Notes: a model not told the origin generated them from the sequence alone. A DNA stretch of 64,000 bases from Thermococcus sp. MAR1 (GCF_012027305.1 NZ_SNUF01000001.1:496001-560000), one strand, 5' to 3'; counted from the stretch's first letter, positions 44,590 through 54,213 are shown. Made by a program: numbers and translations.

Positions 44590-45358
44590 TCCTCCTCAAC
44601 TCCATGAATTTTTTTGAGATCAGCTCGCAGGAGTTTTCAAGTAAGTCCAAACCTTTGTTGTTGAACCAGTTTATAAACTCTTCCTTGTTCTCAAAAAGTG
44701 GGATATTAGATTTTTTCATGCAGTTACACAAACGTCTGAGCTGGGAACGGGTTATCCAGACGTAATCCACATTTGCCTCATTTAAAAACCGGGTCAAGTG
44801 GTTATTACCTCTTGTAGGAACGAGGGGTGGACTCCGCTGTATGATAATCAACGTTTCAGGGAGAATATGTCCCTTTATATGGGAGACTATGCACTTAAGG
44901 TTGGGGTCAACTCCATACTCGAGCACTTTCGAACTGGAGATGTCACCGAGTACAAACAATTTTAAAAATCCGTTTCTCAACTTCACCCGCGTTACGAATA
45001 TCCCCAGAACCCTCTCGTAGTCCTTTGTTGTCCCGAACAATTCCCTTGATAGCTTATTAATGTCCCATTCCCTTGCAATTCTCCAGACGTGATAATAAGA
45101 AACTTCAATTCCATTTTTTATCAGATGTTCGTGTATTTTCTTTGATGACCATCTTTTTTGTCTCAGCTTTATGATAAGCTCCTTCACATCATGATTTATA
45201 TTCCTCCTTGGTCTGCCTGGTTTTTTAAGAATGGGGTTTTTCACAATCTGGTAAATTCTCCTCTCACTAACTTTATATCTTCCTGCTATTTCTCGAACTG
45301 AAACCCCCTCATTATATAACCTAAGAATCTCTTCAATCTCATTACAGCTGAGAGGCAT
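44543..45358 (-). CDS. Transposase-like helix-turn-helix protein
   Basis: A 271-residue protein. Residues 1-45 form a resolvase/transposase-type helix-turn-helix (EILRLYNEGVSVREIAGRYKVSERRIYQIV). Then comes the PGRPRR linker and a second HTH (WSSKKIHEHLIKNGIEVSYYHVWRIAREW), an order found in IS481/IS630-type transposases. The C-terminal part could be a decayed RNase H-like domain (FVLGDISSSKVLEYG, TRGNNHLTRFLNE), but the DDE acidic triad is not complete. No terminal inverted repeats are seen. It is probably a domesticated DNA-binding regulator. ATG 45358 follows GGTGAGG. Confidence 0.55.
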   Translation of the reverse strand: MPLSCNEIEEILRLYNEGVSVREIAGRYKVSERRIYQIVKNPILKKPGRPRRNINHDVKELIIKLRQKRWSSKKIHEHLIKNGIEVSYYHVWRIAREWDINKLSRELFGTTKDYERVLGIFVTRVKLRNGFLKLFVLGDISSSKVLEYGVDPNLKCIVSHIKGHILPETLIIIQRSPPLVPTRGNNHLTRFLNEANVDYVWITRSQLRRLCNCMKKSNIPLFENKEEFINWFNNKGLDLLENSCELISKKFMELRRNGNIRQNTQFSQNEV

Positions 45359-45581
45359 AACCTCACCAATTTGCTATGTTATGCACACTTCTTTTTAAAC
45401 TTTGTTGAATTATCTGTAGTAATGTTATATCCTCAAATCTGGGCGGATCTTCCTAATATATGCGCATGAAATAATTATTGAAAATTCTACAAAAAAAAGT
45501 TAATAAAGCAACTTTTCGCAAATATATCTGAGAAACCCCATCTGAGGGGTGCCTTATGACGGGGCGAAGGTCGTGGAAAGG

Positions 45582-46049
45582 ATGAACGAGAGGTCTGAAG
45601 AAATGGCAACAAAAGTGAACAACCTAATACTGTACGGAATATATAACGGAATATATAAAGTTCTTGGAGCCGGTGCAAAAGGCTTAGGCAACTCAATAGG
45701 TGAGGAACTCCTTCACAGCATGATGGAGGAGTATGGACTGAACTTTGAAGGAAGCAATGATCCACAGGAATTGCTCAACAGGTTTACTGAAGTTATGATA
45801 AACACTTTTGGGTTTGCAGAGAAAGGGGAGATAATCAAGGACGGCAATAAGGTAACGCTGAAACTTGACAACCCGATGGATCTCTACGCTCTCCAGTTGC
45901 TTGAAAAGAAGGGCATGAAACCCGTGCTGTATCCCATGGCCAACGCCATAGCTGTTGCAATCAAGAAGTTCAGTGGCAAGAACGTTTTAATAAAAGAAAT
46001 TAGAGTGGCTGAAAAACATGTTGAGGTTGACATGCTTATATTGGGGTGA
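45582..46049 (+). CDS. V4R/heme-NO-binding-like small-molecule domain protein
   Basis: A 155-residue protein with the layout of V4R domains: helices SIGEELLHSMMEEYG and LLNRFTEVMINTFGF, strands GEIIKDGNKVTLKLDNP, and the last part YPMANAIAVAIKKFSGKNVLIKEIRV. The cysteines of typical V4R ends are missing. ATG 45582 is the likely start; GTG at 45549 or 45573 is possible. It precedes a roadblock gene by six bases. A sensor role is inferred. Confidence 0.5.
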   Translation: MNERSEEMATKVNNLILYGIYNGIYKVLGAGAKGLGNSIGEELLHSMMEEYGLNFEGSNDPQELLNRFTEVMINTFGFAEKGEIIKDGNKVTLKLDNPMDLYALQLLEKKGMKPVLYPMANAIAVAIKKFSGKNVLIKEIRVAEKHVEVDMLILG

Positions 46050-46055
46050 TGGGGG

Positions 46056-46409
46056 ATGTTTGAGAACGTTATAGCCGATCTTTTAAGAGTTGATGGGGTT
46101 AAAGGTGTTGCCATAGTCAGCAAGGACGGTCTCCTCATCGAGGCTCAGGCCAGCGACAGGACTATAGATGCCGAAAGTACCGGCGCGATGGTTGCTACGA
46201 TCTACGGTACATCGCTTAACGTTTCAAAGGAAATTTTCCACGAAGAGACTATAGACATGGTTACCCTTGAGTCTCCGAAGGGCAAGATAATAACGGTTGA
46301 AGCCGGTGAAAACGCTGTCCTTTCAGTTCTGACGGATCCAAAGGTCAACCTCGGTCTGGTCAGAATATACCTAAAGAGAAACGCTCAGAAAGTTGCCTCT
46401 ATGCTTTGA
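46056..46409 (+). CDS. Roadblock/LC7 domain protein
   Basis: A 117-residue classic roadblock protein: VKGVAIVSKDGLLIEAQ, a long helix DAESTGAMVATIYGTSLNVSKEI, then MVTLESPKGKIITVEAGENAVLSVLTD. Roadblock proteins regulate or scaffold small GTPases; none is coded nearby. ATG 46056 follows GGGTGATGGGGG. It is in one run with the V4R-like gene and the DUF2226-like gene. Confidence 0.85.
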   Translation: MFENVIADLLRVDGVKGVAIVSKDGLLIEAQASDRTIDAESTGAMVATIYGTSLNVSKEIFHEETIDMVTLESPKGKIITVEAGENAVLSVLTDPKVNLGLVRIYLKRNAQKVASML

Positions 46410-46474
46410 GGTGTTTAGGGCTATGACCAGAAATAAATTTGAGGTTGTTTTTTTACCATTTTAAGGTGATGAGT

Positions 46475-47155
46475 ATGCTTCCTGGAAGGTTTGAAGAGGT
46501 AATCGATTTTGCAGGATTTGAGGACATATCAGATGTCATTAAAAACATTAAAGAGGGATATCTGAAGTTTTCGTGGAGAGAAAACGATACTATAAAAACT
46601 GGGTACTTACTTGTCATACGAGGAAGGGTCGTTGGGGCCCTGTTAGAAGACGTCCTCACTGGTGAAGCACTAAAGGGGGAAGATGCACTTAAAAAAATCT
46701 CTGAGGTACTGTCTTATAAGGATAAGGTCAAGTTGGTGGAAATATATAAATTCTCAGTTGGGGAACTCCTTAAAGCAGATCTGGAATTAGCCGCCGAAAT
46801 GTTTGAGCAGTCCACCAGTGGGATGAGGATTACCGATCTCAATGAACTAATTAAATTGCTTGAAGGATACAACGGGAGGCTAATAATTGACGATGGTTCT
46901 TTCTCATGGCAGTTACTAATAGAGAGAGGTTTCGTTAAAGCAGCTCAAACATTTAGAGGGCCTTCTTTAAGGGGAGATGAGGCTTTAAAGGCATTATTGA
47001 ATAACTTGGGCCACGTTCTTAAAACTGGAGGATACCAACTCTCAAATCTGGAATGGAGATACTCTGAGGAAGAAGCTGTATCACAGAAGGACGTTCTACT
47101 AAGAGGACTAGAGCTCGTCAAAGAAAAATATGATTTCGAAACTCAAAGATATTGA
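46475..47155 (+). CDS. DUF2226-like protein
   Basis: A 226-residue protein with KTGYLLVIRGRVVGALLEDVLTGEALKGEDALKKI near residues 45-80, a strand-turn-strand feature I associate with DUF2226 proteins of Thermococcales, and a related shorter copy near residues 145-185 (RLIIDDGSFSWQLLIERGFVKAA). ATG 46475 follows AAGGTGATG. It ends the roadblock cluster. The function is unknown. Confidence 0.5.
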   Translation: MLPGRFEEVIDFAGFEDISDVIKNIKEGYLKFSWRENDTIKTGYLLVIRGRVVGALLEDVLTGEALKGEDALKKISEVLSYKDKVKLVEIYKFSVGELLKADLELAAEMFEQSTSGMRITDLNELIKLLEGYNGRLIIDDGSFSWQLLIERGFVKAAQTFRGPSLRGDEALKALLNNLGHVLKTGGYQLSNLEWRYSEEEAVSQKDVLLRGLELVKEKYDFETQRY

Positions 47156-47202
47156 CGTAAACTTCTTTAATAACCATCTCTTCTTATTTTTCAGGTGATG
47201 GA

Positions 47203-47823
47203 ATGAAGCTCGATGAGTTCATAACCAATGAGGAAAGCCTCAGGCTCATAGAGAGAACCCGTGAATACGCGCGGCACTTCTTCGAGCGAGAGGGAACCCA
47301 CGGCTTCAGCCACATCGAGAGGGTTCTGAACCTCTGCATGCACATCGGAAGGGAGGAAGGGGCGAACCTTGAGGTTCTGGCACTGGCGGCACTGCTCCAC
47401 GACATAGCAAGACCTTTGGAAAGCTCCGGCAGGGTGGTGGACCACGCGGTCGAGGGGGCAAGGATAGCTCGGCAGTATCTCCGGAGTCTTGGCTACGCGG
47501 AGGATAAAATCGAGGCGGTTGCTCATGCCATAGAGGCACACCGTTTTTCCCGTGGTCCAGAGCCGCGAACCCTGGAGGCCAAGATACTCAGCGATGCAGA
47601 CAAGCTCGATGCCATCGGAGCTATAGGCATCGCGAGGGTCTTCATGTACTCGGGTGAGCATGGGAGGGACGTAGAGGCCTCCCTTAGGCACTTCGAAGAG
47701 AAAATACTGAGGCTCAAGGACTTGATGTATACTGAAACAGCGAGAAAGATGGCCGAGGAGCGGCACCGCTTTACTGAGGAATTCATCGAGCGCATAAGGC
47801 GTGAGATAGAGGGCGAAATCTGA
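47203..47823 (+). CDS. HD-domain phosphohydrolase
   Basis: A 206-residue metal-dependent phosphohydrolase of the YedJ type: HGFSHIERVLNLCMHIG (first H), LAALLHDIARP (HD pair), VAHAIEAH and SDADKLDAIGAIGIAR (last D). ATG 47203 follows AGGTGATGG. The likely substrate is a nucleotide or cyclic nucleotide, but nothing here fixes it. Confidence 0.88.
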   Translation: MKLDEFITNEESLRLIERTREYARHFFEREGTHGFSHIERVLNLCMHIGREEGANLEVLALAALLHDIARPLESSGRVVDHAVEGARIARQYLRSLGYAEDKIEAVAHAIEAHRFSRGPEPRTLEAKILSDADKLDAIGAIGIARVFMYSGEHGRDVEASLRHFEEKILRLKDLMYTETARKMAEERHRFTEEFIERIRREIEGEI

Positions 47824-47924
47824 ACTTCTTCCTTCTCTTTCCTCTATAATAAGGTTTTTAAATGACTTCTAGAATTAAGGGTTAGCCCTTTAAGTTCATT
47901 CTTCAGGCAAAGGGAGGTGAGGAG

Positions 47925-48437
47925 ATGAAGGCGCCAATCTGTGAGGTGTGTTTGAAGACCGACGATATTCTGTGTCCGGCCGACGAGAAAAAACTTCAGG
48001 ATGGGGTTATTTCCGAGCTTGATGTTAAAGTCGCGAGACTCCTGTACAAGCTTATCGGCGACGTTGACATGGAGTTTAAGAAGGCCGTCGAAGCCGGTGA
48101 CCTCATAGTCATCGTGGTTGGGGAGGGCGACGTCCCAATAACCATCGGCAAGGGCGGTAAGAACATTAAGGCCCTCATGAGGGAGCTCGGTAAGAGGATA
48201 CGCGTCATCGAGGCGGTGGAAGTTAAGGGCACCGACGACGTTAAAAAGCTCGCCACGGACCTCCTCTACCCGGCAGGGGTCTTTGGTGTGAACATAGTCT
48301 ACAAGCCCGGTGGAGGAACCTATTACAAGGTTCTTGTGCTCAACAGGGACAGGAGAAAGCTCCCCGAAAAGGCTGAGGTACTGGAGAGCATACTCTCCCA
48401 GATAGCCGGGGAGGACGTTAAGATAAACTTCATCTGA
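47925..48437 (+). CDS. NusA-like KH-domain protein with zinc site
   Basis: A 170-residue RNA-binding protein. A short N-terminal cysteine cluster (CEVCLKTDDILCPADEKKL) is followed by an archaeal NusA-type KH domain with the VPITIGKGGKNIKALMREL loop. It may act in transcription elongation or RNA handling. ATG 47925 follows GGGAGGTGAGG. AspRS follows after 28 bases, so the two may be cotranscribed. Confidence 0.75.
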   Translation: MKAPICEVCLKTDDILCPADEKKLQDGVISELDVKVARLLYKLIGDVDMEFKKAVEAGDLIVIVVGEGDVPITIGKGGKNIKALMRELGKRIRVIEAVEVKGTDDVKKLATDLLYPAGVFGVNIVYKPGGGTYYKVLVLNRDRRKLPEKAEVLESILSQIAGEDVKINFI

Positions 48438-48465
48438 TTCCTTTTTCCTTATGGAGGTTTTGAAG

Positions 48466-49782
48466 ATGTATCGGACGCACTACTCAAACCAGATTACCGA
48501 AGAACTGAACGGCCAGCGCGTTAGGATCGCCGGCTGGGTCTGGGAAATCAAGGATCTCGGTGGAATAAAGTTCCTCTGGATAAGGGACAGGGAAGGGATA
48601 GTCCAGGTAACAGCCCCCAAGAAGAAGGTTGAGCCCGAGCTGTTCAAGCTGATACCCAAGCTAAATGCCGAGGACGTTATAGCGGTCGAAGGCGTTGTGA
48701 ACTTTACGCCAAAGGCAAAGCTGGGGTTTGAGATACTGCCAGAAAAGATAGAGGTGCTCAGCAGGGCCGAGAGCCCACTCCCGCTCGATCCGACCGGCAA
48801 GGTCAAGGCCGAACTTGACACGAGGCTCGACAACAGGTTCATGGACATCAGGAGGCCAGAGGTAATGGCCATATTCAAAATACGCTCGAGTGCTTTCAAG
48901 GCCGTTCGCGATTTCTTCCACAGCGAGGGCTTCATTGAGGTGCACACTCCCAAGATAATAGCCACCGCCACAGAGGGCGGAACCGAGCTCTTTCCAATGA
49001 AGTACTTCGAGAAGGATGCCTTTTTGGCCCAGTCACCCCAGCTCTACAAGCAGATAATGATGGCCACCGGTCTCGATAGAGTTTACGAGATAGCCCCCAT
49101 ATTCCGCGCCGAGGAGCACAACACCACGAGGCACCTCAACGAGGCTTGGAGCATCGACGCCGAGATGGCGTTCATAGAAAACGAGGAAGAGGTTATGGGA
49201 CTCCTTGAGAGGCTCGTGGCTCATACCATCGAATACGTCCGCGAGCACAACGCGAAGGAGCTTGAAGTTCTTGGATTTGAACTTGAGGAGCCAAGGCTGC
49301 CCTTCCCGCGCGTCACCTACGACAGGGCCCTTGAGATACTCGCGGACCTCGGCAGGGAAATTCCCTGGGGCGAGGACATAGACACCGAGGGCGAGAGGCT
49401 ACTCGGGAAGTATATGCTAGAGAACGAGAACGCGCCCCTCTATTTCATATACCAGTATCCCAGCGAGGCAAAGCCGTTCTACATAATGAAATATGAGAAT
49501 AGGCCGGAGATAAGCCGCTCCTTCGACCTTGAATACAGGGGAATAGAGATAACGTCCGGCGGCCAGAGGGAGCACAGAGTTGACGTCCTCGTCGAGCAGA
49601 TAAGGGAGAAGGGACTAAATCCAGAGAGCTTTGAGTTCTACCTCAAGGCCTTCCGCTACGGAATGCCCCCGCATGGCGGTTTCGGCCTCGGTGCGGAGAG
49701 GCTGATAAAGCAGATGCTCGACATTAACAACATCAGGGAAGTCATCCTGTTCCCAAGGGACAGGAGAAGACTAACACCGTAA
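48466..49782 (+). CDS. aspS: Aspartyl-tRNA synthetase
   Basis: Class II synthetase of 438 residues, the archaeal length. An N-terminal OB-fold anticodon domain ([25 protein letters not shown]) is followed by motif 1, motif 2 ([21 protein letters not shown]) and motif 3 ([14 protein letters not shown]). ATG 48466 follows GGAGGTT. Whether it also charges tRNA-Asn cannot be told safely from sequence alone. Confidence 0.97.
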   Translation: MYRTHYSNQITEELNGQRVRIAGWVWEIKDLGGIKFLWIRDREGIVQVTAPKKKVEPELFKLIPKLNAEDVIAVEGVVNFTPKAKLGFEILPEKIEVLSRAESPLPLDPTGKVKAELDTRLDNRFMDIRRPEVMAIFKIRSSAFKAVRDFFHSEGFIEVHTPKIIATATEGGTELFPMKYFEKDAFLAQSPQLYKQIMMATGLDRVYEIAPIFRAEEHNTTRHLNEAWSIDAEMAFIENEEEVMGLLERLVAHTIEYVREHNAKELEVLGFELEEPRLPFPRVTYDRALEILADLGREIPWGEDIDTEGERLLGKYMLENENAPLYFIYQYPSEAKPFYIMKYENRPEISRSFDLEYRGIEITSGGQREHRVDVLVEQIREKGLNPESFEFYLKAFRYGMPPHGGFGLGAERLIKQMLDINNIREVILFPRDRRRLTP

Positions 49783-49842
49783 CATCTTTATATCACCTTT
49801 TCCTTTTGGTGATTAGTTAACTACTCTTTGGAGGCTGGAGAT

Positions 49843-51885
49843 ATGAAAAAGGTAGTCGCTTTAATCCTGCTGGGCCTGATGATTTTCTCCCTGACACCCA
49901 TGGTACATCTAGTAAAATCCGCAAGCGTGCCGGAATACGCCAGCATATCCAGCGTCTCCCTGGGTCTGGGAGACAAGGCAGTTCTGGGCCCCTTTGAGGT
50001 TCAGTTTGCCGATGTCAATCCCAACTGGAGCAAGATATACATTCAGGTCGATGGTCCCCAGGGTCCCCTCAGATACGTTATCGGTCAAGATGGTTATCTC
50101 CTCTACCCGTCGAGCGCGAACGTATACTTAAACGTGAGTCTCGTATGGATTAGATACGATACCAAGTCAATTCTGCTCGAGCTAAAATCTCCACTCCAAA
50201 AGGTTCTCTCGGGGAAGAACCTTGTGGTTGGGAACGAGCTGACCCTGCCGGAGGGCTTCCCGCAGATTAAAATAAAGCTGACCTCGGTTTCTGGCGATAC
50301 CGCCTCGTTCAAGGTCACCATGCCCTACGGCGACATATACACACTCACCATAGACAAGGGCTCCGCCGGTAGCGTGAGGTACAAGCTTGACTCAAGCCAC
50401 TCATACTCCAACTACCTGTCCATAGAGGTTACAAACACCGTGAACAACGGTGCCACGATAAACGTCTACGTCCCCAAGGTTGCGTCCACGAAGTTCAAGA
50501 TAGTAAAGAAGGGCGGGGAGGTCAACCCACCCGAGCAGGTTGAGACGGTTCTCCTCTACAACGACCTTCTCTACGTCAACGAGAAGCTACCCGTTACTGT
50601 TGATAACACCACGTACTACGTCAAGCTCGTCTCGACAATACCGGACGTCGTTAAGGTCGAGGTTCTGAGGGGAAGCAGCAGCCTCGGTACGATGCTCCTC
50701 GAGGTTGGGGACGAGCCAAAGAACGTTCCAAACGCCCCCTTGAAGCTCTCGGTTCAGAAGGTTGAGCCCGACTACAAGAGGGCGATAATAAGGGTTTACG
50801 GCCCTGCCGGCTCCCAAGTAACCCCAATACTAAGGCAGGCCAACGTCATAGCCAAAATCGATGCCGTTCCAAGGGCGATGCTTCTCAACGACAACCTTGT
50901 GGTCACGATAAACGTTCAGAACCTCGGAAGGGGAGACGCCTACGACGTGAGCGTTGCCGCGCCGATACCCAATGACTTTGAGCTCATCAGCATGACCAAG
51001 ACCTGGACCCTTAAGACATTCCCTGCCTTCACCAGCATGCCGGCGCTTATCTATGTCCTCAAGCCAACCAAGGTCGGTGAATTCGAGATTGGAAAGGCCA
51101 TCGTTACCTTCTACGATGACAAGAGCCTTGAGACAGGGAAGAAGAGGACGATATACTCCCCGATTCTCAGTGGCATTAAGGTCTACAACATACCCGCTAT
51201 AGACGTCACCGCCCAGGCCTACAACGGCACCTGGAGCAACTACGTGAGCGCAAAGGTCGGTGATACCGTCAAAGTCAAGTTCACGCTCTCTGCTGACGAG
51301 GGCAACCCAGACTACGAGTTTGTAACGAACGCCACGCTCCTCCTAAATCTCCCGGCCAGCCTTGACGGACAGTCATCAATCAAGATAGGAACCATCAAGG
51401 CCGGGGAAACCAAGACCCTTCAGATAGACCTGACCGTTCTCAGGGAAAATCTCACCAACATATGGGCTGCGCTTATCTACCTCGACCCGCTCGGAAACGA
51501 GCACAGGCTTGAGCTCGGAAACTTGGTAACTATAAACAGCATCCCGCCAGAGGTAATAATTAAGGAAGTCAAAGTCTGGCCGACCCCGGAGGAACTTCCT
51601 GGCTATGTAAACCAGACCCTCGCCAACATGAGTGACCCCACTCCTCTCGCCGAGGAGCTCAAAGGTGTTGTTGAAACCTACAGCCCGACCGGCAACCCAT
51701 GGAAGCCACTCGCGATACTCCTCATCATAGTGGCCTTCGTGCTCGCTGGAATAACCTACAAGTACTGGGACGAGGCCGAGAAGCTCAGGGAGAAGCTGGA
51801 GAGGAAGAAGAGCAGACGCCCAGGAGGACTGCCGAAGAAGGCCGGGGAAGAAGAGAAGGAAAGCACCGAGATAACTGAACTCTGA
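49843..51885 (+). CDS. Large exported membrane-anchored beta protein
   Basis: A 680-residue protein with a signal peptide (MKKVVALILLGLMIFSLTPMVH), repeated Ig-like or CARDB-like beta domains (for example AMLLNDNLVVTINVQNLGRGDAYDVSVAAPIPNDFEL) and a C-terminal membrane helix (LAILLIIVAFVLAGITYKYW) followed by a basic cytoplasmic tail with a coiled-coil start. It probably sits on the outer face of the membrane. Two copies of a domain starting SVSLGLGDKAVLGPF / VLLYNDLLYVNEKLPV suggest duplication. ATG 49843 follows GGAGGCTGGAG. It may be S-layer associated; the function is unknown. Confidence 0.75.
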   Translation: MKKVVALILLGLMIFSLTPMVHLVKSASVPEYASISSVSLGLGDKAVLGPFEVQFADVNPNWSKIYIQVDGPQGPLRYVIGQDGYLLYPSSANVYLNVSLVWIRYDTKSILLELKSPLQKVLSGKNLVVGNELTLPEGFPQIKIKLTSVSGDTASFKVTMPYGDIYTLTIDKGSAGSVRYKLDSSHSYSNYLSIEVTNTVNNGATINVYVPKVASTKFKIVKKGGEVNPPEQVETVLLYNDLLYVNEKLPVTVDNTTYYVKLVSTIPDVVKVEVLRGSSSLGTMLLEVGDEPKNVPNAPLKLSVQKVEPDYKRAIIRVYGPAGSQVTPILRQANVIAKIDAVPRAMLLNDNLVVTINVQNLGRGDAYDVSVAAPIPNDFELISMTKTWTLKTFPAFTSMPALIYVLKPTKVGEFEIGKAIVTFYDDKSLETGKKRTIYSPILSGIKVYNIPAIDVTAQAYNGTWSNYVSAKVGDTVKVKFTLSADEGNPDYEFVTNATLLLNLPASLDGQSSIKIGTIKAGETKTLQIDLTVLRENLTNIWAALIYLDPLGNEHRLELGNLVTINSIPPEVIIKEVKVWPTPEELPGYVNQTLANMSDPTPLAEELKGVVETYSPTGNPWKPLAILLIIVAFVLAGITYKYWDEAEKLREKLERKKSRRPGGLPKKAGEEEKESTEITEL

Positions 51886-51941
51886 CCTTTCTTTTCCTTA
51901 AATTTATAAGCCCCTTTTCTCACTTCCTTGCGGGATGTGAG

Positions 51942-52298
51942 ATGTTCAGGTACAAGCAGGTCATAGTCGCGAGGAAGGATTTGAAGCTCAGCAAGGGCAA
52001 GTTTGCCGTCCAGGTTGCTCACGGAGCGGTTACCGCTGCACTGAAGGCCCAGAAGGAAAAACCAGAGTGGTTCAAGGCCTGGTTTCACGAGGGACAGAAG
52101 AAGGTAGTCGTCAAGGCCGAAAACGAGGGGGAGCTCTTCGAGCTGAAGGCCCATGCAGAGAAGCTCGGCATTCCCGCTGCGCTCATCAGGGATGCCGGCC
52201 TAACCGAAATTCCGCCGGGAACGATAACGGTTCTGGCTATTGGTCCGGCGCCGGAGGAGCTCGTTGACAAAGTTACTGGCCATCTGAAGCTGGTGTGA
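51942..52298 (+). CDS. pth2: Peptidyl-tRNA hydrolase, archaeal Pth2
   Basis: A 118-residue enzyme that frees tRNA from peptidyl-tRNA. The whole chain matches the Pth2 family: YKQVIVARKDLKLSKGKFAVQVAHGAV (catalytic Lys and His region), IRDAGLTEIPPGTITVLAIGP. ATG 51942. Confidence 0.96.
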   Translation: MFRYKQVIVARKDLKLSKGKFAVQVAHGAVTAALKAQKEKPEWFKAWFHEGQKKVVVKAENEGELFELKAHAEKLGIPAALIRDAGLTEIPPGTITVLAIGPAPEELVDKVTGHLKLV

Positions 52299-52344
52299 GC
52301 GGAAGTCTTTTAATCATTTAGCCGTTTTAATCTTCGGTGAGAGC

Positions 52345-53697
52345 GTGAGGCTGAAGAAGCTCACTGTTAAGAACTTCAAGAGTCTCAGGGACTGCGAAGT
52401 AGAGCTGGATAAGTTCAACGTTATCATTGGTCCTAACGCATCGGGCAAGACAAACCTTATTGAGGTCTTCAAGCTTCTCAGAAAAATCTATGTTGAAAAA
52501 GACACAAATCCCTTCCTTGAATGGTGGGGTTACAACAACGTTGTATGGGCCGGGAAAGAGGAACTGCCAATAACTGTGGGAATGCTTTTCGACGTTGAGG
52601 GTTATGATGTTTACTTTGAGACAACTTTTACGGGGACTGGGGGAAGTTTTGGGATTTTAAAGGAGGTACTGGAAGTTAGTGGATATGTACATATCGAGAA
52701 AACTGGGGAGGTAATAGTTGTAACTCACGATAACAAATTAATTTCGGAGATTTTTGAAGTTCTAAATCGTGTAGAGAGCATTGGTATGAATGTTTATATA
52801 AATGATATTGAATCAATAAGACCAGATTTAAAAAGGTTAAAAACTTCTGTAATAGGAGGCTACTCTCTAAAAGGTATCCCTTCAAACTTGGGATTGTTTT
52901 CTTTTATAATGCCTAATGTTCCTCAGACAATACTTATAAACGTCTTGTTTGAGGAATCTCCTGTGAAGGTTTCAATCATTGGAACCTCCTCGAACTATGG
53001 ATTTGTTCTTGCTCCTTCCATGTCGGTAGGAAGGGAACTTTATCCCAATATTGTTTCTCAGTTTCCACTTATATTTCTGGAGTTTCTAAGATCCTATCCC
53101 CTAAGAGATGTTAGTCCCTCTATTAAAACACCCCAATATCCCCGCAAGGAAACAACCCTCAACGAAGACGCTTCAAACCTCATTCCGCTCCTCTATAACA
53201 TCTGGCTCCGCGAAGGCAGATTGCCGGAGGAAATAGCTGAGCCTCTCTCCATAGCCTTCCCCAACACAAGGATATTCTTCCAGCTTACTGAAGACGGCAG
53301 GGTCATGATGAAGGTCTTTGAGAACGATCTTGAACTTGCTCCGCCAAGCATCTCTGACGGTTTCTATAAGGTTCTTGCAATCCTTACTGCAGTTTATCTC
53401 AAACCTCCTCTCCTGATAATCGATGAGATAGAAAACTCTCTCCATCCGGAGACGCTTGAGCTGATAATAGACACGCTCAGGGAAAGTGAAAGCCAAGTTA
53501 TAATTACAACGCACTCCCCGATCGTCGTTGATATTGTTGAGCCCTCTGACCTTGTGCTCGTTGATAAGGAGAACGGCGAGACGGTCTTCAGAAGAATAAA
53601 AGACCCAGAGAGGATAAAGAAGTTCCTCAACGAGAGGGGCCTCACATTGAGCGAGGGCTGGCTTTACGGTTCACTCTTTGAGAACAAAGAGCAGTGA
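52345..53697 (+). CDS. AAA ATPase (ABC/SMC-like head), probable defence module
   Basis: A 450-residue ATPase of the AAA_15/AAA_21 type seen in OLD-like and other phage-defence proteins. It shows N-terminal MRLKKLTVKNFKSLRDCEVEL, Walker A GPNASGKT (29-36), a signature-like PPSISDGFYKVLAIL, Walker B LLIIDEIENS (Asp360, Glu361) and the switch histidine in TTHSP. The middle 200 residues are AT-rich and not recognised. Start GTG 52345 follows GGTGAG. The TOPRIM-like gene overlaps its stop, so the two act together. It could also be a DNA repair ATPase. Confidence 0.75.
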   Translation: MRLKKLTVKNFKSLRDCEVELDKFNVIIGPNASGKTNLIEVFKLLRKIYVEKDTNPFLEWWGYNNVVWAGKEELPITVGMLFDVEGYDVYFETTFTGTGGSFGILKEVLEVSGYVHIEKTGEVIVVTHDNKLISEIFEVLNRVESIGMNVYINDIESIRPDLKRLKTSVIGGYSLKGIPSNLGLFSFIMPNVPQTILINVLFEESPVKVSIIGTSSNYGFVLAPSMSVGRELYPNIVSQFPLIFLEFLRSYPLRDVSPSIKTPQYPRKETTLNEDASNLIPLLYNIWLREGRLPEEIAEPLSIAFPNTRIFFQLTEDGRVMMKVFENDLELAPPSISDGFYKVLAILTAVYLKPPLLIIDEIENSLHPETLELIIDTLRESESQVIITTHSPIVVDIVEPSDLVLVDKENGETVFRRIKDPERIKKFLNERGLTLSEGWLYGSLFENKEQ

Positions 53698-53702
53698 TGG
53701 GC

Positions 53703-54212
53703 ATGGCAAAGGAGATAGTCATCATCACTGAGGATACCTACGGGGGAGAGTTCTTCAAGCGTCTCTTGGGCAGATTGAACCACGAGGGGCTTGCTAACAC
53801 CAAACTCAAGAAGCTCTCTGGAAGGAAGAATCCGATTCACGCTCCCTATCTCTGCAATCCTAAGTTAACCAAAATCATCAAAGCTGCTGAGAGTGCTTTC
53901 CCTGAATTCATACTTATTGTTTACGATGGGGATGGTCCTGCAAATTATGGGTCACGTAAACGGGACATTGCGAAACACATCCCTAAAAAAACGGAGGTTC
54001 CGGTTAAAATTTTCCTCTTTGAGTACGAGATTGAAGAATGGATATGCAAAAGCCTCGGCTACAGTTGGAGTACCAAACCTTCCGATGAACTGAAAAAGAG
54101 AGAGCGTTACACCAAATCCAATCTTCCAAAGTATGCTGACAAGCTCGACTTTGAGAGGCTCAAACGGAACTGCAAATCCTTTCGCGAATTTTTGGAGATT
54201 TTAGGTGATTGA
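53703..54212 (+). CDS. TOPRIM-like partner of the AAA ATPase
   Basis: A 169-residue protein with TOPRIM-like acidic motifs: [17 protein letters not shown] (Glu10), [11 protein letters not shown] (Asp75 and Asp77) and [11 protein letters not shown] (Glu107-111). This resembles the DUF4276/RloB group of small TOPRIM proteins that pair with ATPases in abortive-infection type systems. ATG 53703 is taken; ATG 53697 overlaps the ATPase stop (TGATG). TruD follows two bases after its stop. A nuclease role is inferred. Confidence 0.6.
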   Translation: MAKEIVIITEDTYGGEFFKRLLGRLNHEGLANTKLKKLSGRKNPIHAPYLCNPKLTKIIKAAESAFPEFILIVYDGDGPANYGSRKRDIAKHIPKKTEVPVKIFLFEYEIEEWICKSLGYSWSTKPSDELKKRERYTKSNLPKYADKLDFERLKRNCKSFREFLEILGD

Positions 54213-54213
54213 G

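Noticed and set aside
44543-45358. Active insertion sequence
   Set aside because: No terminal inverted repeats, target duplications or full DDE triad could be seen, and the gene overlaps a non-transposon gene.
52345-54212. Naming the ATPase/TOPRIM pair as PARIS (AriA/AriB)
   Set aside because: The TOPRIM protein is only 169 residues and AriB features are not evident; only a general resemblance is supported.
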